This document shows positions 8,622 to 16,800 of a stretch of DNA of 56,265 nucleotides, piece by piece. This DNA is from Chitinophagaceae bacterium. Lineage in GTDB: Bacteria; Bacteroidota; Bacteroidia; Chitinophagales; Chitinophagaceae. Numbering within the stretch: position 1 is the first letter of the stretch; each line of letters opens with the position of its first letter. The stretch covers positions 1 to 56,265 of the forward strand of contig JALHRP010000020.1 in NCBI GenBank assembly GCA_022841365.1. Reading direction: 5' to 3'. A program made the position numbers and the translations under genes. The notes beneath the pieces were generated by a model. It saw nothing but the letters and a program-made list of their open reading frames with translations. It ran no database searches and had not been told where the DNA came from.

Positions 8622-9052
8622 GTAGATTGATAATTCTCATCATAACTCACCATCCATTGTACATTAAACTTGTCAGTACACATACCAAAGTAAGCACCCC
8701 AGAACATTTTATCTAATGGAATAGTTACTTTACCTCCTGCAGAAAGTGCAGCAAATAATGTCTTTGCTTCATCTTCACTTTCTGTGCTGATGGAAAGATG
8801 AAAGTTGTTACCTATAGATACATGCTGCCCCATTGATTCCAACGCATCTGTACCCATTAACACAGTTCCATTGCCAATTGGTAATGCAATGTGCATGATC
8901 TTGTCCTGTTCATATGCAGGTACACGATCTTTTTCCGGTGTGTCTTTAAACCTTTGCAGCATAGCAAACTCGCCACCAAAAACAGATCTGTAAAACAGAA
9001 ATGCATCTTCGGTTGTGCCCGGAAAGTTCAAATAAGGATTCACTGCTCTCAT
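8618..9052 (-). CDS. PhnB-like VOC protein
   Basis: A 144-residue glyoxalase-fold protein of the PhnB/YjdN (3-demethylubiquinone methyltransferase-like) type. Typical features are PYLNFPGTTEDAFLFYRSVF at the N-terminus, MHIALPIGNGTVLMGTD in the middle and DKFNVQWMVSYDE at the C-terminus. Family members lack a proven enzymatic role. It sits between the SRPBCC gene (21 bases upstream) and the overlapping VOC gene. This trio is common in Bacteroidota and often linked to small-molecule or toxin handling, but no substrate is implied by the sequence. Confidence 0.88.
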   Translation of the reverse strand: MRAVNPYLNFPGTTEDAFLFYRSVFGGEFAMLQRFKDTPEKDRVPAYEQDKIMHIALPIGNGTVLMGTDALESMGQHVSIGNNFHLSISTESEDEAKTLFAALSAGGKVTIPLDKMFWGAYFGMCTDKFNVQWMVSYDENYQST

Positions 9053-9073
9053 AATTGTATAATTGAACTGTGA

Positions 9074-9514
9074 TTATTTTTCTGCAATTTCTTTCAGTTT
9101 TGCTAATGCTTTCGGCCACAACTGTTCAAACATATCTTTAAACTCTTTGTTAATGTCCATTTCAATATCTACAGTAGTCATGCCGTTCAATTCGGTAAGT
9201 GTATAATTTTCATGAGAGCCCGACCAGGGTTTAACTCTTTCACTTGTTGTGTCTTCCACACCATCCTTTACTTCGCCCAAATGCTCAAACGACATATATT
9301 CAAACGGCCTGTTAACGGCAATCCTGCTCACCATTCCTGCACCATTGCCATCAAGGAATAAAACTTTGGTACCTTCTTTCCAGTTGTCAGTGACGGCATG
9401 GGAAGCTTCGCTGAATGCGCTGGTCCATTGTCTGTAAGTGGCATCGTTCCAGAGTATTTGCCACACATGCTCTTTTGAAGCGTTGATCTCTACAGAGAAA
9501 TTGATTTTTTCCAT
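9074..9514 (-). CDS. SRPBCC (AHSA1/START-like) domain protein
   Basis: A 146-residue cytoplasmic protein with the hydrophobic-cavity helix-grip fold. It starts MEKINFSVEINASKEHVWQI, the usual opening strand and helix of this family, followed by WNDATYRQWTSAF and ending with a long C-terminal helix EQLWPKALAKLKEIAE. Such proteins bind lipophilic ligands or modulate client proteins. It is the first gene of the three-gene operon with the two VOC proteins. The 158 bases upstream hold no strong TAnnTTTG box that I could see. Confidence 0.87.
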   Translation of the reverse strand: MEKINFSVEINASKEHVWQILWNDATYRQWTSAFSEASHAVTDNWKEGTKVLFLDGNGAGMVSRIAVNRPFEYMSFEHLGEVKDGVEDTTSERVKPWSGSHENYTLTELNGMTTVDIEMDINKEFKDMFEQLWPKALAKLKEIAEK

Positions 9515-9672
9515 ATGCTTGTTTTTAGATGAACGGTTTGAGTTATAAGGAATGAATGTTGAATTTGTATTGTAGTAAATTCATAAGACAACAGAATCGT
9601 TTAGCCTGAAATTCATAAAATATTAATCACATTAATTTTATACAAACTTTTTTCACTTTTCAATGATGAGTG

Positions 9673-10068
9673 TCAGATCTTCTTTTTAATTTTTAATTTC
9701 TGCTTCGCCTTCTCTTCATTTTCTTTTACACGAAACTGCACAATCTGTTTTACCAGAGCCAACGGCAGGGGTTGATCAAGCGGAAACTGTACAGACCCTT
9801 TTGCTCCTTTATAAACCGAAAGCTCTTTTTGAAAAGCAGTAATACCCGTTGGTGCAGGATAAAAACCAATGTGATGTTTATATGCAGCAAAGTGTACCAG
9901 ATTGCCATGTAAAATAAACGTAGGAATACCATAGCTGATGGTTTCTGCTGCAGCAGGGGCTGCTTTTGAGATGGTTGTTCTCATTTGCTCCAGACCTTTA
10001 CGTATAGGTGCAGGAAAATCTGCAATGTATGAATCAATGGTTGCCGGTTGAGCTGCTGTTTTTTTCAT
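9673..10068 (-). CDS. DUF1801 / YdhG-like iron-chaperone-fold protein
   Basis: A 131-residue protein with the frataxin-like fold of the DUF1801 family. Diagnostic strings are TIDSYIADFPAPIRKGLEQM, AETISYGIPTF, and HIGFYPAPTGI, followed by GSVQFPLDQPLPLALVKQIV. The C-terminus is strongly basic (KAKQKLKIKKKI). Relatives are proposed intracellular iron chaperones or thiol-stress proteins; evidence for this is limited, so the molecular role remains open. It is divergent from the AraC-type regulator, sharing a 186-base intergenic region with a strong inverted repeat. Confidence 0.87.
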   Translation of the reverse strand: MKKTAAQPATIDSYIADFPAPIRKGLEQMRTTISKAAPAAAETISYGIPTFILHGNLVHFAAYKHHIGFYPAPTGITAFQKELSVYKGAKGSVQFPLDQPLPLALVKQIVQFRVKENEEKAKQKLKIKKKI

Positions 10069-10114
10069 GTGCTGTTTGAGTTGAGTTAAGAATATTTGAA
10101 GTAACGATGCATTG

Positions 10115-10175
10115 CTTCATCCGCCTCCTTGCAACTGATCACTGCAAAACTAATTGCAGTGATTAAATGATGAAG
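10115..10175. promoter_or_regulatory. Nested inverted repeat in divergent promoter region
   Basis: A perfect 10-base inverted repeat (ATCACTGCAA at 10138-10147, TTGCAGTGAT at 10154-10163, 6-base spacer) is enclosed by a second pair CTTCATC (10115-10121) and GATGAAG (10169-10175). It lies between the divergent DUF1801 gene and the AraC/DJ-1 regulator gene. No T-run follows, so an operator is more likely than a terminator; the adjacent regulator is the obvious candidate to bind it, but this is inference. Confidence 0.5.
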
Positions 10176-10254
10176 GGTGCAAATACGTACTTCTAAGGGG
10201 TTGCTTGCGACAGGTGAATACGTTATTTTTATCTTCTAATTTAAGCCATAAAAA

Positions 10255-11238
10255 ATGAAACACATATCAATCCTTGTTCCTGCCGGACATACCAGTGTAA
10301 CGAATATTGAAGGAACACATCAGATTTTCAGTGAAGTAAACGGATTGCTCATGGCCATGGGCAAGGAGCCGATGTTTCAGATTCAACTGGTGGGCTTATC
10401 TCCTGAAATCAGTCAGCGGAACGGATTGTTTACCATTAAACCCGATGTATTGCTGCAGGATGTAAAACAAACCAATCTCATTATTATTCCTGCTGCAATG
10501 GGCGATCAGCAAAAAGCATTTGAACTCAACAAAGAATTTATTCCATGGATTGTTCAGCAATATGAAGCAGGAGCGGAGCTGGTGAGTTTTTGTATTGGCG
10601 CATTTATTCTGGGCGGTACCGGTTTGTTAAACGGAAAACAATGCACTACACACTGGCGGTTTATCAATGAGTTCCGACAAATGTTTCCTGATGCACATGT
10701 GGTGGATGATAAAATTATGACGGAAGATGCCGGCATTTATACCAGTGGCGGGGCTTATTCGTATGTGAACCTTGTTGTGTACCTAATTGAAAAATATGCA
10801 GGAAGAGAAATTGCCATCATGATAGCCAAAGCATTTATGATTGATATTGACCGTGTAAGTCAATCGCCGTTTATTATGTTCCAGGGACAGAAAGCACATG
10901 AAGATGAACCGGTAAAAAAGGCACAGGCATTTATTGAACAGAATTTCCAGGAAAAAATTACGGTTGATCAGCTGGCCTCCATGCTGGCACTGGGCCGCAG
11001 AAATATGGAACGCCGGTTTAAAAAGGCAACCGCCAATACGGTGGTGGAATATATTCAGCGTGTAAAAATTGAAGCGGCGAAAAAAGAACTGGAAACCAGC
11101 CGTAAGAATATTAACGAAGTCATGTATGATGTAGGTTATTCCGATACAAAAGCATTCCGTACAACATTCAAAAAAATCACCGGTCTGTCGCCCATTGATT
11201 ACAAGAAGAAATACAATAAGGAAGCGATGTATGCATGA
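10255..11238 (+). CDS. AraC-family regulator with DJ-1/PfpI (GATase1-like) domain
   Basis: A 327-residue cytoplasmic transcription factor. Residues about 3-190 form a DJ-1/PfpI-type sensor domain with the nucleophile-elbow cysteine C113 in SFCIGAFILGG, as in FtrA/GlxA-type regulators. The C-terminal 110 residues are an AraC DNA-binding module with two helix-turn-helices: VDQLASMLALGRRNMERRFK and INEVMYDVGYSDTKAFRTTF, then KKITGLSPIDYKKKY. The sensor domain in this class is normally non-enzymatic and detects a small metabolite. It is transcribed away from the DUF1801 gene. ATG at 10255 is the only sensible start. Confidence 0.92.
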   Translation: MKHISILVPAGHTSVTNIEGTHQIFSEVNGLLMAMGKEPMFQIQLVGLSPEISQRNGLFTIKPDVLLQDVKQTNLIIIPAAMGDQQKAFELNKEFIPWIVQQYEAGAELVSFCIGAFILGGTGLLNGKQCTTHWRFINEFRQMFPDAHVVDDKIMTEDAGIYTSGGAYSYVNLVVYLIEKYAGREIAIMIAKAFMIDIDRVSQSPFIMFQGQKAHEDEPVKKAQAFIEQNFQEKITVDQLASMLALGRRNMERRFKKATANTVVEYIQRVKIEAAKKELETSRKNINEVMYDVGYSDTKAFRTTFKKITGLSPIDYKKKYNKEAMYA

Positions 11239-11258
11239 CAGGAAGTATCGTTCGCAAA

Positions 11259-11465
11259 TTATTCTTTTTGGTACTCCAGTAAATCTCCCGGCTGACAGTC
11301 CAGCACTTTGCAAATAGCTTCCAGCGTACTGAAACGGATGGCTTTTGCTTTGCCGGTTTTGAGGATGGAAAGATTGGCCAGCGTAAGATCTACCTTTGCT
11401 GAAAGCTCATTCAAAGACATTTTTCGCTTGGCCATCATTACATCTAAGTTTACAACTATCGGCAT
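11259..11465 (-). CDS. Small HTH (Cro/CI, YozG-like) transcription regulator
   Basis: A 68-residue single-domain XRE-type DNA-binding protein. The helix-turn-helix is ALNELSAKV-type: MSLNELSAKVDLTLANLSIL followed by KAKAIRFSTLEAICKVLDCQ and PGDLLEYQ, the standard ending of this group. The start codon is two bases from the stop of the upstream DUF2975 gene, so both are translated from one mRNA. DUF2975 plus such a regulator is a recurrent bacterial pair (YoaS/YozG in Bacillus). It likely controls its own operon through the operator-like palindrome at 12049-12062. Confidence 0.92.
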   Translation of the reverse strand: MPIVVNLDVMMAKRKMSLNELSAKVDLTLANLSILKTGKAKAIRFSTLEAICKVLDCQPGDLLEYQKE

Positions 11466-11467
11466 AG

Positions 11468-12016
11468 TTAAACAGTTAATTCGTTTTCAGATTGCAGTTC
11501 AATTCCTCTTTTAAAAATCTGCGCAATAACATACAGAGCAACACCCATAAAGACCCATACATCGTTACCTCCAATCTTCAGCTTATCCGGTGAGGGCATT
11601 TGTACCGACTGCTCGATTAGTCTTGTTGTATAATTACTGCCAATAGTTGAGAATAAGCCGATAGCAAGACACAGATACGATATAAAAAACAGGAAGCTTC
11701 CTACTTCTTTACTGAATGGTTTTGCTAAACTCAGTTTTTTATCATGCAGCAGTTTAATGAGCAGATAAAAGATGGTTGCTTTTAACACCGCAACGAGTGA
11801 CATTATAAAAGTAATGACAACAAAATACACCCGGTCATATGTATACAAACCGGATAAGTCAATATGACCCCAAAAGTTTTTGGCAATGTTCAGGTTACCG
11901 GTCATGACTATTACAGAATTAACAATGATGCCGCCTGCTTCAATACTTACACCAATAAAGATGAGCCAGGAAAGCACGTACAATATTTTTAATGCCAGAT
12001 TGTTACTTAAGTTCAT
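11468..12016 (-). CDS. DUF2975 membrane protein
   Basis: A 182-residue inner-membrane protein with about four transmembrane helices (near residues 10-40, 60-90, 105-130 and 150-170 by hydrophobicity). The pattern matches the DUF2975 family, always small multi-span proteins paired with a Cro/CI-type regulator. The function of the pair is not established; it may sense membrane state or a hydrophobic compound. A well-formed promoter lies 24 bases upstream of the start. Confidence 0.88.
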   Translation of the reverse strand: MNLSNNLALKILYVLSWLIFIGVSIEAGGIIVNSVIVMTGNLNIAKNFWGHIDLSGLYTYDRVYFVVITFIMSLVAVLKATIFYLLIKLLHDKKLSLAKPFSKEVGSFLFFISYLCLAIGLFSTIGSNYTTRLIEQSVQMPSPDKLKIGGNDVWVFMGVALYVIAQIFKRGIELQSENELTV

Positions 12017-12040
12017 GATGAAGTGATTTTAATGATAATG

Positions 12041-12071
12041 CAAATATAAATAAATATTTATTGAAAAACAA
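12041..12071 (-). promoter_or_regulatory. Promoter with overlapping operator for DUF2975-HTH operon
   Basis: On the minus strand a -33 TTG (12071-12069) is followed after 20 bases by a perfect -7 box TATATTTG (12048-12041), matching the Bacteroidota consensus and spacing. The spacer contains the perfect 14-base palindrome AATAAATATTTATT (12049-12062), touching the -7 box. A protein bound there would block sigma factor, which suits autorepression by the HTH protein encoded in the operon. Confidence 0.65.
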
Positions 12072-12245
12072 TAAAAATGTAAAATAATTTGATAAATGGG
12101 ATGTTTTCCATTTTATCAGAAGGGGCGATGTTCTTTTACATAGTCCCTTCAACTGCTTCATATCAAAGACTGAATTTTTGTGGAAGTAATATTATTGGAT
12201 GGGGCCTGTTCAACAGAAAATGTGCAATAGAATTCTTTTGCTGAT

Positions 12246-12887
12246 TTACTTTTTATTGTTGAAGGTATACTTTAATGAGAGGCATGGATTATCAGAATAC
12301 CTGCCGTTTGAAGAGAGTGATACTTTAACAATAAACGTAGCAAACAGATTGGGCAGAATACGCAACTGAATTCCCGGTCTTAATGCAAATTGAAATTCTG
12401 AGATGTTTATATCTGTCAGTTGAGTGACTGTTTGCATTCCATTAGCAGTTATTTTTTCGAATTGCTGTAAGTGTGCTCTCAAATATTGGAAACCTGCACC
12501 GAGGTTAACCCTGAATCTTTTTGAAGAGTCTCTGAAAAGATAATTGGCAGTCACAGGAATTTGAAATCCTATCAACGTGTAATAGTTTTCTGCATTGTTA
12601 ACCCGTGTTTTAAAATCCTGCCCTTTAAAGGATGATATACTTACATCCATGAACAATTTGCTATGGATTGATTTGCTGATACCAAACTCAGCTCCTTCAC
12701 CAACAAAAGTTTTTCCGGATTTAAACGTAACTCCAAAAAACTGAAAAGAAGGTTCAACTGCCTCTTTAAATAAAATGTTAGTAGAACTGTAACCGATTCT
12801 GACGGAGAGCAGTTCTTTGGTTTTCTGTCCGAAAGAAAAACCAGAACTGCATAATAGAACGAAAAGGAAGAAACAGTTTTTTTTCAT
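12246..12887 (-). CDS. Outer-membrane beta-barrel protein, porin-like (unknown)
   Basis: A 213-residue exported protein. A signal peptide (about 1-20, ending SFGQ) precedes alternating amphipathic strands such as LFMDVSISSFKGQDF, YLFRDSSKRFRVNLGAGFQY and PGIQLRILPNLFATFIVKVS, ending in an aromatic-containing strand LSLKYTFNN. This is the usual look of a small PorT/OmpA-type eight-stranded barrel in Bacteroidota. No specific function can be assigned. It lies 42 bases behind the DUF6794-like gene on the same strand. Confidence 0.7.
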   Translation of the reverse strand: MKKNCFFLFVLLCSSGFSFGQKTKELLSVRIGYSSTNILFKEAVEPSFQFFGVTFKSGKTFVGEGAEFGISKSIHSKLFMDVSISSFKGQDFKTRVNNAENYYTLIGFQIPVTANYLFRDSSKRFRVNLGAGFQYLRAHLQQFEKITANGMQTVTQLTDINISEFQFALRPGIQLRILPNLFATFIVKVSLSSNGRYSDNPCLSLKYTFNNKK

Positions 12888-12929
12888 TTTAGTACTATTG
12901 TTGCGAAAGCAGTTAGTTATATTTCCATA

Positions 12930-13706
12930 TCAATCGTAGATTTCCCAATCAGAGTAATAAAACCACAATTCTTTTCCCTGCTTCATGTATGTAATCATTC
13001 TCTTTTTAGGCTTTTCAAGCTTTTTTGTTTTCTCATTAAAAATGAGTGAACCATCATTATCGTAAGATATGATACCTTTTTTATCACACGCATCAAGTAG
13101 CAATACTTTTATATAGAAGGTGCTTTCTTCTTTTCCAGTTACAATGCCTTTTGCATTACATTCGTCATTATCATACCTGTATTCTTGAAATTTTGAAACA
13201 AAACCATATTTGTAATTGAAAATAACTGTATCGCCAACATCATAATTACCGAATTCATTTTTCTTTTTAATCAAGTCTTCTTGTTTCGCTTTCTCCCAAT
13301 AGTCTTGACATTCCTTAACTTGTTCATTTAGTTTTATCGATTTTCCGGTTAATTGTCTGTGGAAACTGTTGAAAATAATGCCTGTCATATCTTCCGGGTG
13401 GTAAACACCTAAAGAATTGAAGTATTTTGAAAGTCTCGAACCTCGCCATAAACCCCAATTGTTTCTCATCCACATTCCAAATCCAAAATGATATTTGCCT
13501 GAAAACTCATCTTCTGTCAAGACTTTTATTTTTGTTTTAGTACTGTCAGCAAACATACTGTCAAGCTGCTTAAGACAATCATCTAAGTCGGTTGGAATAT
13601 ATATTGAGTCAGCTAAAATTTTTCCCTTGTTAACTGTCGTTTTGTTTTTTTGGCCATTTGCATAAAAGCAAAGGAAAAGAGTTAATATGATAATCAGAGT
13701 CTTCAT
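12930..13706 (-). CDS. Secreted DUF6794-like protein, unknown function
   Basis: A 258-residue protein with signal peptide (MKTLIIILTLFLCFYANGQ). The start at 13706 is preferred over the upstream ATG at 13736 because it begins directly with the signal sequence. The domain at about 30-125 has the motifs PTDLDDCLKQLDSMF, FGMWMRNNWGLWRGSRLSKY and HPEDMTGIIFNSFHRQLTG, which I recall as the DUF6794 family; function unknown. The C-terminal 110 residues show Asp/Lys-rich strands without a recognised fold. The gene is clearly more AT-rich than its neighbours, a hint of transfer. Confidence 0.75.
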   Translation of the reverse strand: MKTLIIILTLFLCFYANGQKNKTTVNKGKILADSIYIPTDLDDCLKQLDSMFADSTKTKIKVLTEDEFSGKYHFGFGMWMRNNWGLWRGSRLSKYFNSLGVYHPEDMTGIIFNSFHRQLTGKSIKLNEQVKECQDYWEKAKQEDLIKKKNEFGNYDVGDTVIFNYKYGFVSKFQEYRYDNDECNAKGIVTGKEESTFYIKVLLLDACDKKGIISYDNDGSLIFNEKTKKLEKPKKRMITYMKQGKELWFYYSDWEIYD

Positions 13707-13828
13707 TGGATTATGGTAACTGGTAAATAGAAACAACTTTTATGAATTTCATGTTTTCCAAAATGTTTGATTCCCATCAATTACTCAATGCACTCTTCAG
13801 ATTGCACAACACACATCGATCAGCTAAC

Positions 13829-16800
13829 TTATTCACTCACTTTAATCCTAACCCCTTCACTATGACTTGTAAACTCAGGCGCATACATACATTGAATGGT
13901 AGTGATACCACTGCTGTAGTTTCCCGCATGTGTAATGAACAGGGCGTATTCAAACACATAGGTGCCCTTGTTTAACCAGCCAAAGAAAAAGTTGGTGCTG
14001 GCATCTTTGGTGCTTTCATAATAACCAAGACCACCCTGCCATTTATAAGAGCTGATTACATTCACCGGCTCCATACAACTTGGTCGCATATCTTTCATGT
14101 GTACATATTCCATATTACGGTCAACACGTAGTTCAATGCGTACTTTTATTTTATCACCCACTTTTAATTCGTCGCCTTCGTTTACAGGAGTGAGCACAGG
14201 TCCATTGCCAGTATTGCGTTCAACAAAATATTTCTTCTGCAATTTCAATGGTGTTTCCGCTGAGGAGATTTTGTCTAAGTTTTCAAAGTATTGCCAGTAA
14301 GCACTTCCCCAACTAGGGCCCCCTAAATCCCCCTTTAGGGGGACTTGGTTACTGGTCTTAACAGTAACTGTAATATTTCCCATCTCCGGTTTTACAAAAC
14401 TGCCTTCAATACTCCGTTTAAAATAACCTGTTCCTATCTCTGTTTTTTCTGTTGAAGTAGTGAACAACTGATCACCTGCTTTGATTTCAACAACAGGTTC
14501 GGTTGCAATCCATTCACCACCCTGTAACAACAATGCATAACAGGCTTCAGCCGTTGCAATGGTTGTTTTCCAGTTCTGTGTTTGTTTTTGTTTCAGCAAC
14601 CATGTTTTGAGATCACTCACTGCTTTTTGATCATTGCTTACATCATTGAATACTTCAATCATCAAGGCCTGTGCTTCAACAGGAGCCTGGTACCAGTAAT
14701 AACCGGCATTGAATTCTTTCCAGTACATACCCATCTCTTCACTCAGCAATGCATTTTCTTTTAAGGAACTCACTATAACTGTTGCTGTTTTAAGATCCTT
14801 ACTGCGATGCAAGGCCAATGCAATCATTCCCTGCATATACTTGCTTTGCTGCAACCAATACTGCTGACTTTGTTTATAATAATAATCATAGGCGGTTTTG
14901 CTTGCTGCAACTACTGGTACATCTTTAAAGAAACTCCGCATATACAAGTATTGAACCTGGATATTGCTGAGTTGATTGTTTTTCAACTGAGCTTTATGCT
15001 TGATCAAATAATCATAATCTTCTTTTAATTTCTGATCGAGATAAGGAATTGCCTTCGCCAATATCGCATTGATCGCTTTCTCCTGTTCTTTAGGTAATGC
15101 ATTCAGCTTTTTTAAATGACCGATCCCTGTTACAATATATTGTGTAATGTAACGATCATCGGGTCCGCCTTTGAACCATACAAAACCGCCATTGGTTGAT
15201 TGCATGCCTTGTAACTGTGCCATTGATTTACTCAGCTCACTGCTCATACGGATCATATCAAACAGCAATGCAATATTTTTCTTTTGCTGTTCTTCATTCT
15301 TTGCCTGTAAAACCCAGGGTGTTTCCTGTAATAAAACAGATTTCAGTTCTTCATTCTTTTGCAGGTTACTTTGCAGTGCGGCCCCCTCCCGACCTCCCCC
15401 GGAAGGGGAGGGGGTTGCCCATTTTTCAAAAACCGCTTTAATGCGTGGAAGTTTATTAGTGATATGCGATGCTAAGGCGTTTGCATAAAACCTGTTCCAT
15501 GTTTGCTCCGCACATTCGTATGGATACTCCATTAAATAAGGCAGGGCCTGTACAGCATACCAAACAGTGTTGCTGGTAAATTCAATGGTGAATTTATGAT
15601 GCGTTAAACTTTCGCTTTTATTGTTGATCAATTTTTCAAAGCTGAATGTTTTTGTGCCATCGCCACGCATGGGCAGTGGTAATGTTTCTGTTACCAGCAT
15701 ACGGTTAGTGAGTACAGGAAGGATGGCTTCTTCTCCATCAGATTTGTCTTCTGCTTTAGCTATGATCCGATACGTTAATGCTTCATTGAAATTATACGGA
15801 ACTTCTGTTCTGAATTTCACCACTGTGCTTTGATTTGCTCCAACAGTGAAGTGCTGTACAGGGAATGTGTTCTGGAACCAACCATCAACCGGTTGCATGG
15901 TAGCTGTGTTGATGAGTTGAAGATTACTAACACCGGTGATTTCTTTGTTGGTAAGATTGCTGATCTTGGCAGTGAATTCAAACCGATCACCTTCACGCAG
16001 AAAACGTGGCGCAAATGGTTGCACCATCAGGTCTTTTTGTGTGATGATGGATTTTTCAGAAATACCCAGCGACAGGTCTTTTGTATGTGCCAGCAATAAC
16101 CATTTCCATTTGGTGAGTGCTTCGGGCATGGTAAAGCTGAAACTGATGTTACCTGCTGAATCTGTTTTGAGATCAGGAAAAAAGAAAGCGGTTTCATTAA
16201 AGTTTTTACGAACCTGCACATCGCCTGAAGAAATTGTTTCGTTTGTTTTCTTTCTTTTTTCACCAGTAACGAACATTTCGCCTTCTTGTGTACTTACTGA
16301 TGAACTGTCTGTAGTTGAAGCCTGGCTTGCTATACCTAAACTCATATTCTCTGGCATTCCTGATGCAAATATTGGTGACGAAGGTATTTCAGGGTCTTTA
16401 ATTCCTTCCTGATCGATTTTTCCAACACGCATAAATCTACTTGATTTGCCAATCCGGACGAAGGATGAACTATTCCAAAACTCAATCATCATATCATATC
16501 TTTTATCAAAAGCTTTCCAACTTTGCGTTCGCCATTCTCTTTTCCATGAATTGATGCTTGTAAAACCGGCACCACTCCATCCGTTATTGATATAGTTAAC
16601 AGGATGCAGATCAGGTTTGCTCCAACTATGTGGTTGAAACTGATCCAATGAAGCATCGTACATAGAGGTTAGTAATTCAGCGGCCACTTTATCTCCTTTA
16701 TAACCACTGATCTTTACTTTCCATTGTTCCTCACTGCCGGGTAATGTTTTATCACGGAAGGTTTCATAACTGATGCTGAGTTCTTTGTTGGTCCATGGTA

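Noticed and set aside
15171-16412. Several plus-strand frames of 70-158 codons inside the alpha-2-macroglobulin gene
   Set aside because: All are antisense to a continuous 2058-aa protein with recognisable domains; composition is shadow-like.
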